NCBI GenBank assembly: GCA_046351095.1
Contig: JAXLZC010000001.1
Location: 2,604,001 to 2,668,000 of the forward strand
Length of the DNA stretch: 64,000 nt
From: BQWY01 sp046351095
Lineage (GTDB): Bacteria > Nitrospirota > Nitrospiria > Nitrospirales > Nitrospiraceae
Direction of reading: 5' to 3'
This document shows, in pieces, positions 17,191 through 26,106 of the stretch; within the stretch, counting starts at the first letter, position 1; every line of letters begins with the position of its first letter. Under the pieces are notes generated by a model, which was not told where the DNA came from, ran no database searches, and was given only the letters and a program-made list of their open reading frames with translations. The position numbers and the translations under genes are program-made.

Positions 17191-18444
17191 GTGTATCGAA
17201 AATTTCAATTGGACAATGGGCTCCGCATTGTCAGCGAGTCCATTCCCACGCTGCGGTCCGTCACGGTCGGGATCTGGGTGGATGTCGGCTCGCGCGACGA
17301 GGTGGTCGGCGAAGAAGGCCTCTCCCATTTTTTGGAACACATGTTTTTTAAAGGCACGCGGACACGTACGGCGCGCGATATCTCCCATGAGATGGACGCG
17401 CTCGGCGGCGAAATGAATGCGTTCACGGGTCGTGAGACGACGACATTTTACGTGAAGGTGCTCGATCAACATCTGGAGCAGGCGCTCACGCTGCTTGCCG
17501 ACCTGTTCCACCGGTCGCGTTTCCCGACGCGTGAATTGGAAAAAGAAAAACAGGTCGTGCTGGAAGAAATCCGCACGGTGCAGGACGACCCCGAAGACCT
17601 GCTGCAGGATCTTCATGCCGAACAGGTCATGCGGCGCCATCCGTTGGGACGACCGATTCTCGGCAAACCCGAAACGGTGTCGTCGTGGCGGCGGAAGGAT
17701 CTGCTCAGATACGTCGGGACCCATTACGATCCGCGTCGCACCATCATTTCCATCGCCGGAAATTTTCAGGAGCGGTCGTTGCGAAAGATGATGGAGAAAT
17801 TGTTCGGCGGGTTTCGCGCCAATGGCCACACACGCGCGGCGCGCCAAGCGCCGTCGGTGTCGGGCGGGACACTCGTCCGGCACAAACAATTGGAGCAAGT
17901 GCATGTGTGTATCGGCCTCCAGGGTGTCGGCGCGTCGGACCCGAACCGCTACGCGGCGCATGTGCTGAACACCATCTTGGGCGGCAGCGTCAGTTCGCGG
18001 CTCTTTCAAGAAGTGCGGGAGAAGCGTGGCTTGGCCTACTCGATCTATTCGTACCTCTCGACCTATTCGGACGCGGGCACGATGACCATTTACGCCGGCA
18101 CACGCAGTCAGGAAGCGGGACGTGTGGTGGAGGTGGTGTGTCGCGCGTTACGCCGACTGCAGCGCGACGGTATTACGAAGGCCGAGTTGACGCTCGCAAA
18201 AAATCATTTGAAGGGCAGCCTCATGCTCGGACTCGAAAGTTCGCACGGGCGCATGAGTAAGCTCGCAAAGGACGAATTGTACTTGGGCGCGCCCGTGTCG
18301 TTGAACGATATGGTGGCGCGAATCGATGCGGTGTCGGCGCCACAAGTGCATACGCTGACCGCACGATTATTCGACGAACGGTCTCGTTCTGTGACGGCAT
18401 TGGGACCGGTCCACGAGCGCACAATTACGAGTGCAATACATTAG
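17191..18444 (+). CDS. M16 family zinc metallopeptidase (processing peptidase-like)
   Basis: 417 residues, one M16A/M16C-type subunit of the pitrilysin superfamily, related to mitochondrial processing peptidase beta and Bacillus YmxG. The inverted zinc motif is His46-Phe-Leu-Glu49-His50, with the third ligand at Glu126, exactly 76 residues on. The C-terminal half carries the glycine-rich loop and R/Y pair (SSRLFQEVREKRGLAYSIYS). I start it at GTG 17191 because GAAGGGGAG precedes it and the family N terminus (YRKFQLDNGLRIV) begins there. Its position after pnp is conserved in many bacteria. It is probably cytoplasmic; the natural substrate is unknown. Confidence 0.92.
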   Translation: MYRKFQLDNGLRIVSESIPTLRSVTVGIWVDVGSRDEVVGEEGLSHFLEHMFFKGTRTRTARDISHEMDALGGEMNAFTGRETTTFYVKVLDQHLEQALTLLADLFHRSRFPTRELEKEKQVVLEEIRTVQDDPEDLLQDLHAEQVMRRHPLGRPILGKPETVSSWRRKDLLRYVGTHYDPRRTIISIAGNFQERSLRKMMEKLFGGFRANGHTRAARQAPSVSGGTLVRHKQLEQVHVCIGLQGVGASDPNRYAAHVLNTILGGSVSSRLFQEVREKRGLAYSIYSYLSTYSDAGTMTIYAGTRSQEAGRVVEVVCRALRRLQRDGITKAELTLAKNHLKGSLMLGLESSHGRMSKLAKDELYLGAPVSLNDMVARIDAVSAPQVHTLTARLFDERSRSVTALGPVHERTITSAIH

Positions 18445-18774
18445 TCGTCGTTAATCTTTCTTTCATGGACGGAAAACTTTTTGCGTGTTAGATCTTCGCA
18501 ACGTGTTGAATGTACAAATGAAAAGTGAATTTTTTACTTGTGGATAATTGGTCGCTTATTTCCTTGACTCGGAATGCCAATTTTTATACCATCTCGCCAC
18601 TTTTTCTCAGAAGACGATTTGTTTCGTGCGAGTGGCGTCGTCGCGCAGAGTAGAAAGGAGGTTGCGTAACATCCTTCGTTGCTCTTCGAGACGCCCGTTA
18701 TCAGCACTTATTTTTTCGTTACGTATTAGTCAGGGAAGACATTGTGGGTTCGATCTCATGAAGGAGGTGCTTTG
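18445..18774. other. AT-rich intergenic region with promoter for the exported-protein pair
   Basis: 330 bases, clearly more AT-rich than the surroundings. It contains a promoter candidate at 18564-18592 and an isolated strong Shine-Dalgarno-like AAAGGAGGT at 18654-18662 with no start codon at usable spacing. No convincing coding frame is seen. A long leader (about 180 bases) may therefore precede the first exported-protein gene. Confidence 0.55.
18564..18592 (+). promoter_or_regulatory. Candidate sigma70 promoter for the exported-protein pair
   Basis: TTGACT (18564-18569), 17-base spacer, TACCAT (18587-18592), within an AT-rich tract containing TTTTTATA. A TACCAT -10 also occurs in the phoH promoter candidate. 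Confidence 0.5.
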
Positions 18775-19278
18775 ATGAAGAAGGTTGTCGTCATCGCCGC
18801 AGCGGCAGTTGCCGCACTGGGAATGTTGACGTCGGGCAACATCTTTGCCGCCGACGTCGCTGGAGGAGTCGCCGAAAAGTTTGTGGGCGGCGGCCAGATG
18901 CTCAAGGGCGAAGTCGTCAAGACGCTCAAGGGCCGTGTCTGGTCGCAGTGGGCGGATAACCCCGAAGCCGAAGTGTTGTTCGGCATCCAGTACTGGAACA
19001 CGGGCGAACCGGCTTCGGGCAACCCAGCCGGTCGTTCCTCGACCGACATGGATGTGAAGCCGCCAGATCCTCTCGTCAGCTGCTGCGCCTGGGGTTACCA
19101 GGGTGGCGTTGAGAAGAACAACCCGTACTCGGGTTGGTACCATGCCGCCACCACGGTGCGTCTGAACGTGAAAGATAAGGCCCTGATGGATCGGTTGATC
19201 AAGGCCTCCCAGGAGCTCGTCGCCATGGAAGTGACGCTCGATGGGCGGACCATCACCGATTTCAAAGTGTTGAAGTAG
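18775..19278 (+). CDS. Exported protein of unknown function A
   Basis: 167 residues. The N terminus MKKVVVIAAAAVAALGMLTSGNIFAAD is a clean Sec signal peptide with an AxA-type cleavage site, so the protein is periplasmic or secreted. The mature domain opens with LKGRVWSQWADNPEAEVLFGIQYWN, has a CC pair in SCCAWGYQGG, and ends VTLDGRTITDFKVLK, suggesting a small beta-rich, possibly OB-like, domain. I recognise no family. A near-perfect AAGGAGGTG and a promoter candidate suggest high expression. It is followed after 65 bases by a second exported protein with similar landmarks, and the pair shares one terminator. Confidence 0.8.
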   Translation: MKKVVVIAAAAVAALGMLTSGNIFAADVAGGVAEKFVGGGQMLKGEVVKTLKGRVWSQWADNPEAEVLFGIQYWNTGEPASGNPAGRSSTDMDVKPPDPLVSCCAWGYQGGVEKNNPYSGWYHAATTVRLNVKDKALMDRLIKASQELVAMEVTLDGRTITDFKVLK

Positions 19279-19343
19279 GTTGCCGCAGGGCACTATTTTT
19301 TCTTCTTATTGTCTTTTTATTAAGGATTAAGGAGGGGCGCATC

Positions 19344-20018
19344 ATGAAGCTTCAGATGAAAGGCTTGGCCCTCGTGGCAGCCGGGGCTCTCGTTGCCTCG
19401 ATGACCACCGCCGCGTTTGCCATCGAATCGTTCCAGGAACGCTTTGAGTGGGGAGATATGAGCAAGCCGACGACCCTGCAGGGTCGCGTGATCATCATCG
19501 ATCCGTACGATGAAGCGGTCTGGTTGAATATCGCCGTGTTCGGCGGCAACGCCGAGAGCGGTCTCTGGTGGCAGAAAGTGCATCCGGGCAAGAACGTGAA
19601 GTTCTACGCTGCCAACAAGGAAGTGTGGGATCAGATCAAGGGCATGGCCCGTCCACACTCCGGTCCGGCCGCTGCGAAGGAAGTGCCGGAAGGCTCGAAG
19701 ACCACGTTGGTTGAGTTTGTGGCTCAGGAAACCGAGCAGAACCACCGCGTGATTTCCTCGATCAAAAAGCTCGACGAAAACGCAGGCGCGCCAGGCAAGA
19801 CGAAGAGCATCTCCGCTCTCCGCTTGAAGGAGTGTGGTCCTGGTAAGGATGAATCTGAAGCCGGTTGCGCAAAGGCCAAGCAGGGCTTGAACACCTCCCC
19901 GAAGGGCGAGAACACCGTGTTGATGCAGTACGATGTGATGATCCCTGGCGGTCAGCCGGTTGCCGGCATGATTCCTTGGACCGCGGAGTACAACAAGGGC
20001 GGGGGAGCGCATCACTAA
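19344..20018 (+). CDS. Exported protein of unknown function B
   Basis: 224 residues. The signal peptide is MKLQMKGLALVAAGALVASMTTAAFA. The mature N-terminal half resembles the upstream protein in layout: LQGRVIIIDPYDEAVWLNIAVFGG, a Trp-rich LWWQKVHPG, then a lysine-rich helix and a strand ending RVISSIKKL. A further 80 residues with two Cys (ECGPGKDESEAGC) and a final HH follow. AAGGAGGGG gives a strong ribosome site. No family recognised. It may be a paralogue of the upstream protein with an added C-terminal part; this is inference from pattern, not from an alignment score. Confidence 0.8.
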   Translation: MKLQMKGLALVAAGALVASMTTAAFAIESFQERFEWGDMSKPTTLQGRVIIIDPYDEAVWLNIAVFGGNAESGLWWQKVHPGKNVKFYAANKEVWDQIKGMARPHSGPAAAKEVPEGSKTTLVEFVAQETEQNHRVISSIKKLDENAGAPGKTKSISALRLKECGPGKDESEAGCAKAKQGLNTSPKGENTVLMQYDVMIPGGQPVAGMIPWTAEYNKGGGAHH

Positions 20019-20044
20019 TCCTTGGTCGTAGTCTGTTGTAGCTG

Positions 20045-20082
20045 AAGGGCGGCTCTCGAAAGGGAGCCGCCCTTTTTGTTTG
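20045..20082 (+). terminator. Rho-independent terminator after the exported-protein pair
   Basis: Perfect 11-bp stem (20045-20055 with 20064-20074), 8-base loop, T run. A textbook terminator between convergent units. Confidence 0.88.
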
Positions 20083-20164
20083 TGTACACTAGAGCGGATC
20101 GGGCCGGAAGAAGGTGCGTAGCAGGTGTGAGGTCGGAGTGTGACGGCGCGGTGATAACCGCGGG

Positions 20165-22828
20165 CTAGGTCGATTCGCTGAGGCGACGTTTGGCCGCCGC
20201 AAGGTAATTGAGCGCGTCGAGCGGCGTCATGGAGAAGAGGTCGAGTTGTCGAACCTCTTCAAGGAACGGATGTTCCACCGGCTGAGGAGGGTCGAGAAAC
20301 GAGACCTGTTTCGATGTGCTGTGAGTCGGTACGGCAGGCGAACGTGAATCGCGCGAGCCGTCGCTTTCTTCAAGCGAGCGAAGGACTTCTTGTGCGCGAC
20401 CGATGACGCGCGCCGGCAGGCCCGCCAATTTCGCCACGTGAATACCGTAGCTGCGGTCGGCGCCCCCTTCCACGATCTTCCGTAAGAACAACACGTCGCC
20501 GTCCCGCTCCTTCACCGCCACGCGGCAATTGCGTACGCCGGGCAACCGATCGGCCAGTTCCGTCATCTCATGGTAGTGGGTGGCGAAGAGCGTTCGCGCG
20601 CCGACCAGGTCCGGTTGATGGATGTACTCGGTGATGGCCCAGGCCAAGCTGAGGCCGTCGTAGGTGCTGGTGCCGCGCCCAATTTCGTCCAACAGAATCA
20701 AGCTCTGTCCGGTCGCGTGGCGTAGGATATGCGCCGCCTCCGTCATCTCCACCATGAAGGTGCTTTGGCCGGCCGCCAGGTTGTCCGACGCGCCGACACG
20801 GGTGAAGACTCGGTCGACCAAGCCGATCTGTGCGCGTTTTGCCGGAACGAACGATCCAATTTGCGCCATCAATACGATCAGCGCCACCTGGCGTAGGTAC
20901 GTACTTTTTCCCGCCATGTTCGGGCCGGTCAGGATCACTACGCGTCGATCCGTCGTGTCGAGCGTCGTATCGTTCGGGATGAAGCTCCAGTCGGCCACGA
21001 GACGTTCCACGACGGGATGCCGTCCGTCGACGATGACGAGCGATCCGTCGTCGACCAATTCCGGTCGAACATAACGAAAGCGAGCCGCGGTATCGGCGAG
21101 GGATGCGAGCACATCGATGGTGGCCAAGAGGTCGGCGATACGTTGCAGGCGTACGGTGTGGGTGGCCAGCGCTCGAAGGAGCGTTTCGAACAATTGCAGC
21201 TCCAGCGCCAGCAGCTTACCTTCCGCGCCGGTAATTTTTTCTTCCAGTTCCTTCAACTCGCCCGTCATGAACCGTTCGGCATTCGCCAGGGTTTGTTTGC
21301 GGACGTAATCCGCCGGAATCTTGGCGAGGTGCGTTTTGGTAACTTCTAGGTAATACCCGAAAACCTGGTTGTATCGCACCTTGAGCGAGTCGATGCCGGT
21401 GCGTGTCCGCTCCTTTGTTTCCAATTGCACCAGCCACTGCTTCCCGTCGCGCATGGCGCCGCGGAGCGTATCGACCTCCGCATGAAACCCGTCGCGGATG
21501 ACACCGCCGTCGCGAGCCAGCACGGGTGCATCCGGATGGATAGCGGCGGCGATGGTCGCGACGAGATCGTCTCCGCCATCGAACCGCGCGGCGAGGTCTT
21601 TGAGCAAGGCGGCATCGAGTTGCGCAAGCGTGGCGCCGACGGCTGGTAAGGCGCTGAGCGACCGGTGGAGCGCCAGCAAGTCGCGCGGAGAGGCTCGCCC
21701 CACCGCAATACGGCTCGACAGGCGCGCGACATCTTGCACGGCGCCGAGTGCGTCACGCAGCTGCGTGCGTAGCGCCAACCGTTGACGGAGTTCGTCGACC
21801 GCATCGAGGCGGGCGAGGATTTGTGTGCGGTCGATCAGCGGGCGAACGATCCACTCCCGTAACAGCCGTCCGCCCATGACGGTGACTGTGGCATCCAACA
21901 CATCGAGCAGCGTCGAGGGACCTCCGCGCTCAGTGGCGCCAGTGTCGTGAAAGGGCCGAACCAGTTCAAGGTTCCGGATGGTCATGCCGTCCAACTGCAT
22001 CGTGTCGCTGATTCGGCGGACGACGATCGGTTGCAGGTGGCGTAGGTCGGTCGTCGCTTGTGTGTCTTTTAGGTACAACAACACGGCGCCGGCGGCTCGA
22101 CAGGCGGCGTCCGCCGACGGGTCGCAGATCGCTTCGAGTGCCTGCGCGGCATAGTGTTTTTGCAGGACAGAGTGGGCCTGCGCTCGGTCGAAGCGGTGTG
22201 TGTCCTGTGTGGTTGTCCGACAACGAGGCAGTGTCTGCACCAGCGAGTGAACCGTCGACGGCAGATCCGTCGGCACGAGTAATTCCTTCGGCTCCAGGCG
22301 CTGTAACTCGTCGGCCAATTGCGCGGGCGCCAGCGCGCCGTCGAAATGGCAGGCGGTAAAGGCGCCGGTGGACAGGTCCAACGCCGCAAGCCCGAATCGT
22401 GCGCCGGATGCGGGTGCGCTCATGTCCGCATAGAGCGCTGCCAGCCAGGCCGATTCGGACGCGGGCAGGAGGTCCGCATCGATGAGCGTGCCGGGTGTGT
22501 ACACACGCACGACGTCGCGCCGGACCAAGCCCTTCGCGGCCTTTGGATCTTCGACTTGCTCGCAGAGCGCAACCGTCCGCCCAGCCTTCAGCAATTTCGC
22601 GATGTAACCGGTGGCCGCATGGTACGGCACGCCGCACAGCGGGATGGGATTGGCGCTGGTTTTGTCGCGCGAGGTCAGCGCAATGCTGAGAATCCGCGAG
22701 GCTTCCTCCGCATCGCGGTCGAACATTTCGTAAAAGTCGCCGACACGGAAAAAAAGAATGGAGTCGCGGTGCGCGGCTTTGATCTCGCGATATTGCCGCA
22801 TGAGCGGCGAGGCGTCGGTTTCACTCAT
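20165..22828 (-). CDS. mutS: DNA mismatch repair protein MutS
   Basis: 887 residues, the normal size of MutS1. It recognises mismatches and small loops and recruits MutL through its ATPase. The N-terminal mismatch-binding domain has FFRVGDFYEMF, with the Phe-x-Glu that wedges into the mismatch. Connector, lever and clamp domains follow. The ATPase has GPNMAGKST (Walker A), the Walker B ILLDEIGRGTSTYDG, and FATHYHEMTEL. The C-terminal tail after about 800 is short and polar. It is the last gene of the minus-strand group; its start overlaps the stop of the LapA-domain gene by 8 bases. Confidence 0.97.
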   Translation of the reverse strand: MSETDASPLMRQYREIKAAHRDSILFFRVGDFYEMFDRDAEEASRILSIALTSRDKTSANPIPLCGVPYHAATGYIAKLLKAGRTVALCEQVEDPKAAKGLVRRDVVRVYTPGTLIDADLLPASESAWLAALYADMSAPASGARFGLAALDLSTGAFTACHFDGALAPAQLADELQRLEPKELLVPTDLPSTVHSLVQTLPRCRTTTQDTHRFDRAQAHSVLQKHYAAQALEAICDPSADAACRAAGAVLLYLKDTQATTDLRHLQPIVVRRISDTMQLDGMTIRNLELVRPFHDTGATERGGPSTLLDVLDATVTVMGGRLLREWIVRPLIDRTQILARLDAVDELRQRLALRTQLRDALGAVQDVARLSSRIAVGRASPRDLLALHRSLSALPAVGATLAQLDAALLKDLAARFDGGDDLVATIAAAIHPDAPVLARDGGVIRDGFHAEVDTLRGAMRDGKQWLVQLETKERTRTGIDSLKVRYNQVFGYYLEVTKTHLAKIPADYVRKQTLANAERFMTGELKELEEKITGAEGKLLALELQLFETLLRALATHTVRLQRIADLLATIDVLASLADTAARFRYVRPELVDDGSLVIVDGRHPVVERLVADWSFIPNDTTLDTTDRRVVILTGPNMAGKSTYLRQVALIVLMAQIGSFVPAKRAQIGLVDRVFTRVGASDNLAAGQSTFMVEMTEAAHILRHATGQSLILLDEIGRGTSTYDGLSLAWAITEYIHQPDLVGARTLFATHYHEMTELADRLPGVRNCRVAVKERDGDVLFLRKIVEGGADRSYGIHVAKLAGLPARVIGRAQEVLRSLEESDGSRDSRSPAVPTHSTSKQVSFLDPPQPVEHPFLEEVRQLDLFSMTPLDALNYLAAAKRRLSEST

Positions 22829-23165
22829 GGAAATCGTCAGGATCGTCGAGTCGGGCCGAGGCGCTGTGTGGGCCGCGCACGGCGGCGCTCAGGGATGTAC
22901 GTAATCGTTCCAGGTCGGCCTCCGCATCCTGCAAGGCGGCCGTGCGGCGGCGTAATTCGATACGCGCTTGGAGCCAGGCGGGAAACAACAAAATGCCGGC
23001 CACGAGCAGCCCCACGACGAAGGCCGAGAGGATTGGTTGATAGATCGGGGTGGATGCCGAGAAGAGTCCAAAAAAATATTGGAGCGTCACTTCCTGCTCG
23101 CGGTTTTGTAGGAAAAACGCGAGGGACAGCAGCAGGAGCAGGCCGACCAGAATCAGGCGAATCAT
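22821..23165 (-). CDS. LapA-domain membrane protein
   Basis: 114 residues with two N-terminal membrane helices (MIRLILVGLLLLLSLAFFLQN, and about 45-65, SAFVVGLLVAGILLFPAWL). A helical, coiled-coil-like cytoplasmic tail rich in Arg, Ala and Glu follows. The NREQEVTLQYFFG motif between the helices is typical of LapA/YciS-type (DUF1049) proteins, which in E. coli help control LPS levels. The start overlaps the upstream stop by 4 bases (ATGA) and the end overlaps mutS, so it is translationally coupled at both ends. Confidence 0.82.
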   Translation of the reverse strand: MIRLILVGLLLLLSLAFFLQNREQEVTLQYFFGLFSASTPIYQPILSAFVVGLLVAGILLFPAWLQARIELRRRTAALQDAEADLERLRTSLSAAVRGPHSASARLDDPDDFHE

Positions 23166-23770
23166 CGAGATGGCTTTCGCGTGCGGCGCGTCTGGCGTCG
23201 CGTGGCAGCCGGTGTCGGCCGCGGAGCTTTGGGGCGATAGGCGCGACGTAATCCGTCAAGGAGTTGCTGCGCAATGGGGCCGCATGCCGTGCAGCGCAGC
23301 ATCCGACTTGTGCGCGTGCGGTGACTCAGCGACAACACAAGCCGATCCTCAGGCATCTGCGCACCCGCGCGCTCCGCCCACTCGGCGGCCACGACCCATC
23401 GGCCGTCAAGATAGTCGGACCACCCTAGTTGGTCAAGTTCGTCCGGACGCTCCAGGCGGTAGAGGTCGACATGGGCGAGCGGCACACGTCCGCGATATTC
23501 GTGAATGAGCACGAAGGTCGGACTCGCAATCGAATCGACCGGTGCGCCGAGCGCGTGTGCGAGGCTGCGAACCAGGTACGTTTTTCCGGCTCCGAGCTCC
23601 CCGTCGAGCGCCAAGATTTCACCGCCCCGTACGAGTGATGCGAGGACGGTCCCGATCCGCGCCGTCTCGCGTGGGGATGCAAGCTGGACCGTCCACGTCG
23701 AGGAGACACGTGCGGCTTTTGCCCGGCGTGGAGCGCGTTGAGGACTACGCGCGGAGCGACGAGATGGCAT
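23162..23770 (-). CDS. tsaE: tRNA threonylcarbamoyladenosine ATPase TsaE
   Basis: 202 residues. It powers the TsaB-TsaD complex that makes t6A37 in ANN-decoding tRNAs. Walker A is GELGAGKTYLVRSL, the conserved SPTFVLIHEY and VPLAHVDLYRLE motifs follow, and WVVAAEWAER is the Walker B-like Trp/Glu region. About 35 extra residues precede the domain and a basic tail of about 40 residues (many Arg/Lys) follows it, longer than the usual 150 residues. ATG 23770 overlaps the end of nnrD by 26 bases. An upstream frame extension exists but reads as shadow of nnrD. Confidence 0.93.
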   Translation of the reverse strand: MPSRRSARSPQRAPRRAKAARVSSTWTVQLASPRETARIGTVLASLVRGGEILALDGELGAGKTYLVRSLAHALGAPVDSIASPTFVLIHEYRGRVPLAHVDLYRLERPDELDQLGWSDYLDGRWVVAAEWAERAGAQMPEDRLVLSLSHRTRTSRMLRCTACGPIAQQLLDGLRRAYRPKAPRPTPAATRRQTRRTRKPSR

Positions 23771-25298
23771 GGGGCAGATGCTCCGCAACGTCACTGGCCA
23801 ACAATCCGATCGATCCGATGGCTGCGGCGGCCTGGTCGCCGGCCAGACCATGCACATACGTACCTGCGCAGGCGGCGTCCCACGGCGAGCGGCCTTGCGC
23901 CAGCAGCGCCGCGATGGTGCCCGTCAGGACATCGCCGGTGCCGCCGGTCGCCATCCCCGGATTGCCGGTTGGATTGATGGCGCAGCGACCGTCCGGATCG
24001 GCCACGATCGTGCGCGCTCCTTTTAAGACGACGATGGCGCCATGCTTCGCGGCGAACTGCGTAGCAATGGCGAGGCGGTCGGCATTCACCAGGCGTGCGT
24101 GAGAGAGGCCGGCGAGTCGCGCCATTTCTCCCGGATGCGGCGTCAGAATACGCGGTGCCTTGGCGCGGGGCAGATGTGTGGCAGCGGGCGCCACTGCGTT
24201 GAGCGCGTCGGCGTCGACTACGCAGGGAATCGGTACGGTCGGTAACCACTCGCGGATGAGACGGACAGTATCTCGGTGTTGGCCGATGCCGGGGCCGACG
24301 GCGAGCGCCGTCTTATCCTTGGCAAATTGCCGCAAGGCGGACGCCGACGAACGGGCGAGACTTCCGTCGCGTGTGTCCGACAGCGGCAGCGTCATCGCTT
24401 CGAGGAGGAGTGTTTCGACGATGGGGTTGAGTGACTTTGGAATCGCGACGGTGACCAAGCCTGCGCCGCAGCGGAGCGCGGCACGCGCGGCCAGTGCCGC
24501 CGCGCCGGTTTTTCCGCAGGAACCGGCCACGATACCGAGATGTCCGTAGGTGCCTTTGTGCGCGGTCAGCCGCCGCGGCGGAAACATCTCAGTGATCTGT
24601 TGAGAGGTGAGTAGCGTGACGGAACTGTTGATCGCCTCGGCATAGCTTGTAGGGATACCGATATCGACGACCTCGACGGTGCCGGCGCAGTCGATGCCGT
24701 CGCCGAGAAACAGGCCAAGCTTCGGCAATCCGTAGGTTGTGGTCATTGTCGCGCGGACGGCCGTGCCGAGGATCGCGCCGGTATCCGCGTGAAGCCCTGA
24801 AGGAAGATCGACGGCCACAACCGGTGCGCCGCATGTATTGATCGCGTCGATAGCGGCTGCGTAGGGTTCGCGGATCGGACTGCCGAGGCCGGTGCCGAGT
24901 AGTGCGTCGATGACCAATTCCGTGCCCTGCAAGGCCACGCGCCAGCCATCGGCATCGCCGGTGTATGTTTTGGCGGCGCGTGCTCCCGCGACACGGCGAA
25001 ACCGAATCAGCATCGTGCGGGTATCCGGTGCGAGGTCACGTTCGTCGTGCAGGAGCCAGGCGGTGACCTGCGCACCGCGTCGGTGCAGCAGCCGTCCGAT
25101 TGCCAGGCCGTCGCCGCCGTTGTGCCCCTTGCCGCAGAGAATCGCCACACGGCGACCGACCGGCACACCCCAACGCGCTTCGATGTGCGCGACGGTGCCG
25201 TCGCCCGCGCGTTCCATGAGCGTGAGGCTGGGAATGCCGGCTTCGTCGATCGTGCGTCGATCGAGCGCCTGCATCTGTGCGGCGGTGACAAGTTTCAT
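23745..25298 (-). CDS. nnrD: Bifunctional NAD(P)H-hydrate repair enzyme
   Basis: 517 residues joining two activities that repair hydrated NAD(P)H. The N-terminal YjeF_N epimerase domain (about 1-215) has ILCGKGHNGGDGLAIGRLL and VAVDLPSGLHADTG. The C-terminal ADP/ATP-dependent dehydratase (about 225-510) has GTYGHLGIVAGSCGKTGAAALA, LTPHPGEMARL, VLKGARTIVADPDG and the catalytic NPTGNPGMATGGTGDVLTG. The start at ATG 25298 (MKLVTAAQMQALDR) matches the family N terminus; sequence upstream in frame is Arg-rich and not homologous. It overlaps tsaE, an association common in bacteria. Confidence 0.95.
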   Translation of the reverse strand: MKLVTAAQMQALDRRTIDEAGIPSLTLMERAGDGTVAHIEARWGVPVGRRVAILCGKGHNGGDGLAIGRLLHRRGAQVTAWLLHDERDLAPDTRTMLIRFRRVAGARAAKTYTGDADGWRVALQGTELVIDALLGTGLGSPIREPYAAAIDAINTCGAPVVAVDLPSGLHADTGAILGTAVRATMTTTYGLPKLGLFLGDGIDCAGTVEVVDIGIPTSYAEAINSSVTLLTSQQITEMFPPRRLTAHKGTYGHLGIVAGSCGKTGAAALAARAALRCGAGLVTVAIPKSLNPIVETLLLEAMTLPLSDTRDGSLARSSASALRQFAKDKTALAVGPGIGQHRDTVRLIREWLPTVPIPCVVDADALNAVAPAATHLPRAKAPRILTPHPGEMARLAGLSHARLVNADRLAIATQFAAKHGAIVVLKGARTIVADPDGRCAINPTGNPGMATGGTGDVLTGTIAALLAQGRSPWDAACAGTYVHGLAGDQAAAAIGSIGLLASDVAEHLPHAISSLRA

Positions 25299-25392
25299 GC
25301 AGTGTGTCGAGCGTCCGCGCCTTGACGGCGGGACACGCTGGTGCAAGCGGTCGAACCTGTGCGGACGAGGGCCTGTTGCGGCGCGCCGGAGC

Positions 25393-26106
25393 CTATCCCA
25401 CCAACTGTTTCATCTCGCGCACCGCCCGTTCGAAGCCAACGACTACGGCGCGCCCCACGATGCTGTGGCCGATGTTGTATTCGACGATTTCCGGAATCTG
25501 CGTGAGCCGCTTCACGTTGCGATAATTGAGGCCGTGGCCGGCGTTGACGCCCATGCCGAGTTTGAACGCGAGTTTTGCCGCCTGCGAGATCGACTCGAAT
25601 TCCGCCTGCTCTTCCTTCGCGAGGCGCGCGTTGGCGTAGCGGCCCGTATGCAGTTCGACGTAGTCGGCGGCGATCTTATGCGCCAGCTTCACGTGCGTAA
25701 GGTCCGGCTCGATAAACAGGCTCACGGGAATGCCGCCCTCGCGCAGGAGCTGCACGATTTTTTCGATCCGGTCGCGTTGGCCGATGACGTCGAGGCCTCC
25801 TTCGGTCGTCAGCTCCTGGCGTCGTTCGGGGACCAGCGTGATCAGGTGCGGTTTCACGGACAGGGCGATCTTGGCCACCTCTTCGTCCGGCGCCATCTCG
25901 AGGTCGAGTTTGGTCTTGATGATGTCTTTCAGGAGCGTCAGGTCGCGATCCTGAATGTGTCGACGATCTTCGCGGAGGTGCACGACGATGCCGTCAGCGC
26001 CGGCGGATTCCGCCAGCAGGGCCGCTTCGACTGGGTCCGGTTCGACACCCCCGCGAGCCTGGCGCAGGGTTGCCACATGGTCCACATTCACTCCGAGACG
26101 CGCCAC
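25393..26106 (-). CDS. pdxJ: Pyridoxine 5'-phosphate synthase PdxJ
   Basis: 237 residues, the normal length. It condenses 3-amino-2-oxopropyl phosphate with 1-deoxyxylulose 5-phosphate, the last ring-forming step of DXP-dependent vitamin B6 synthesis. The signature segments are LGVNVDHVATLRQARGG, DGIVVHLREDRRHIQDRD (active-site Glu/His region) and GMGVNAGHGLNYRNV near the phosphate site. It starts with GTG at 26106, preceded by AAGGAGAAG. It is the first gene of the minus-strand group. AcpS, often next to pdxJ, is absent. Confidence 0.95.
   Translation of the reverse strand: MARLGVNVDHVATLRQARGGVEPDPVEAALLAESAGADGIVVHLREDRRHIQDRDLTLLKDIIKTKLDLEMAPDEEVAKIALSVKPHLITLVPERRQELTTEGGLDVIGQRDRIEKIVQLLREGGIPVSLFIEPDLTHVKLAHKIAADYVELHTGRYANARLAKEEQAEFESISQAAKLAFKLGMGVNAGHGLNYRNVKRLTQIPEIVEYNIGHSIVGRAVVVGFERAVREMKQLVG

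Noticed and set aside
18548..18774. Reading frame leading into the first exported-protein gene with a TGATG overlap, possible leader peptide.
   Set aside because: Its start has no ribosome site and the composition is not coding-like; only the isolated AAAGGAGGT is notable.
20147..20162. Hairpin CGCGGT/ACCGCG just after mutS on the minus strand.
   Set aside because: Only 6 bp and no T tract follows, so not called as a terminator.
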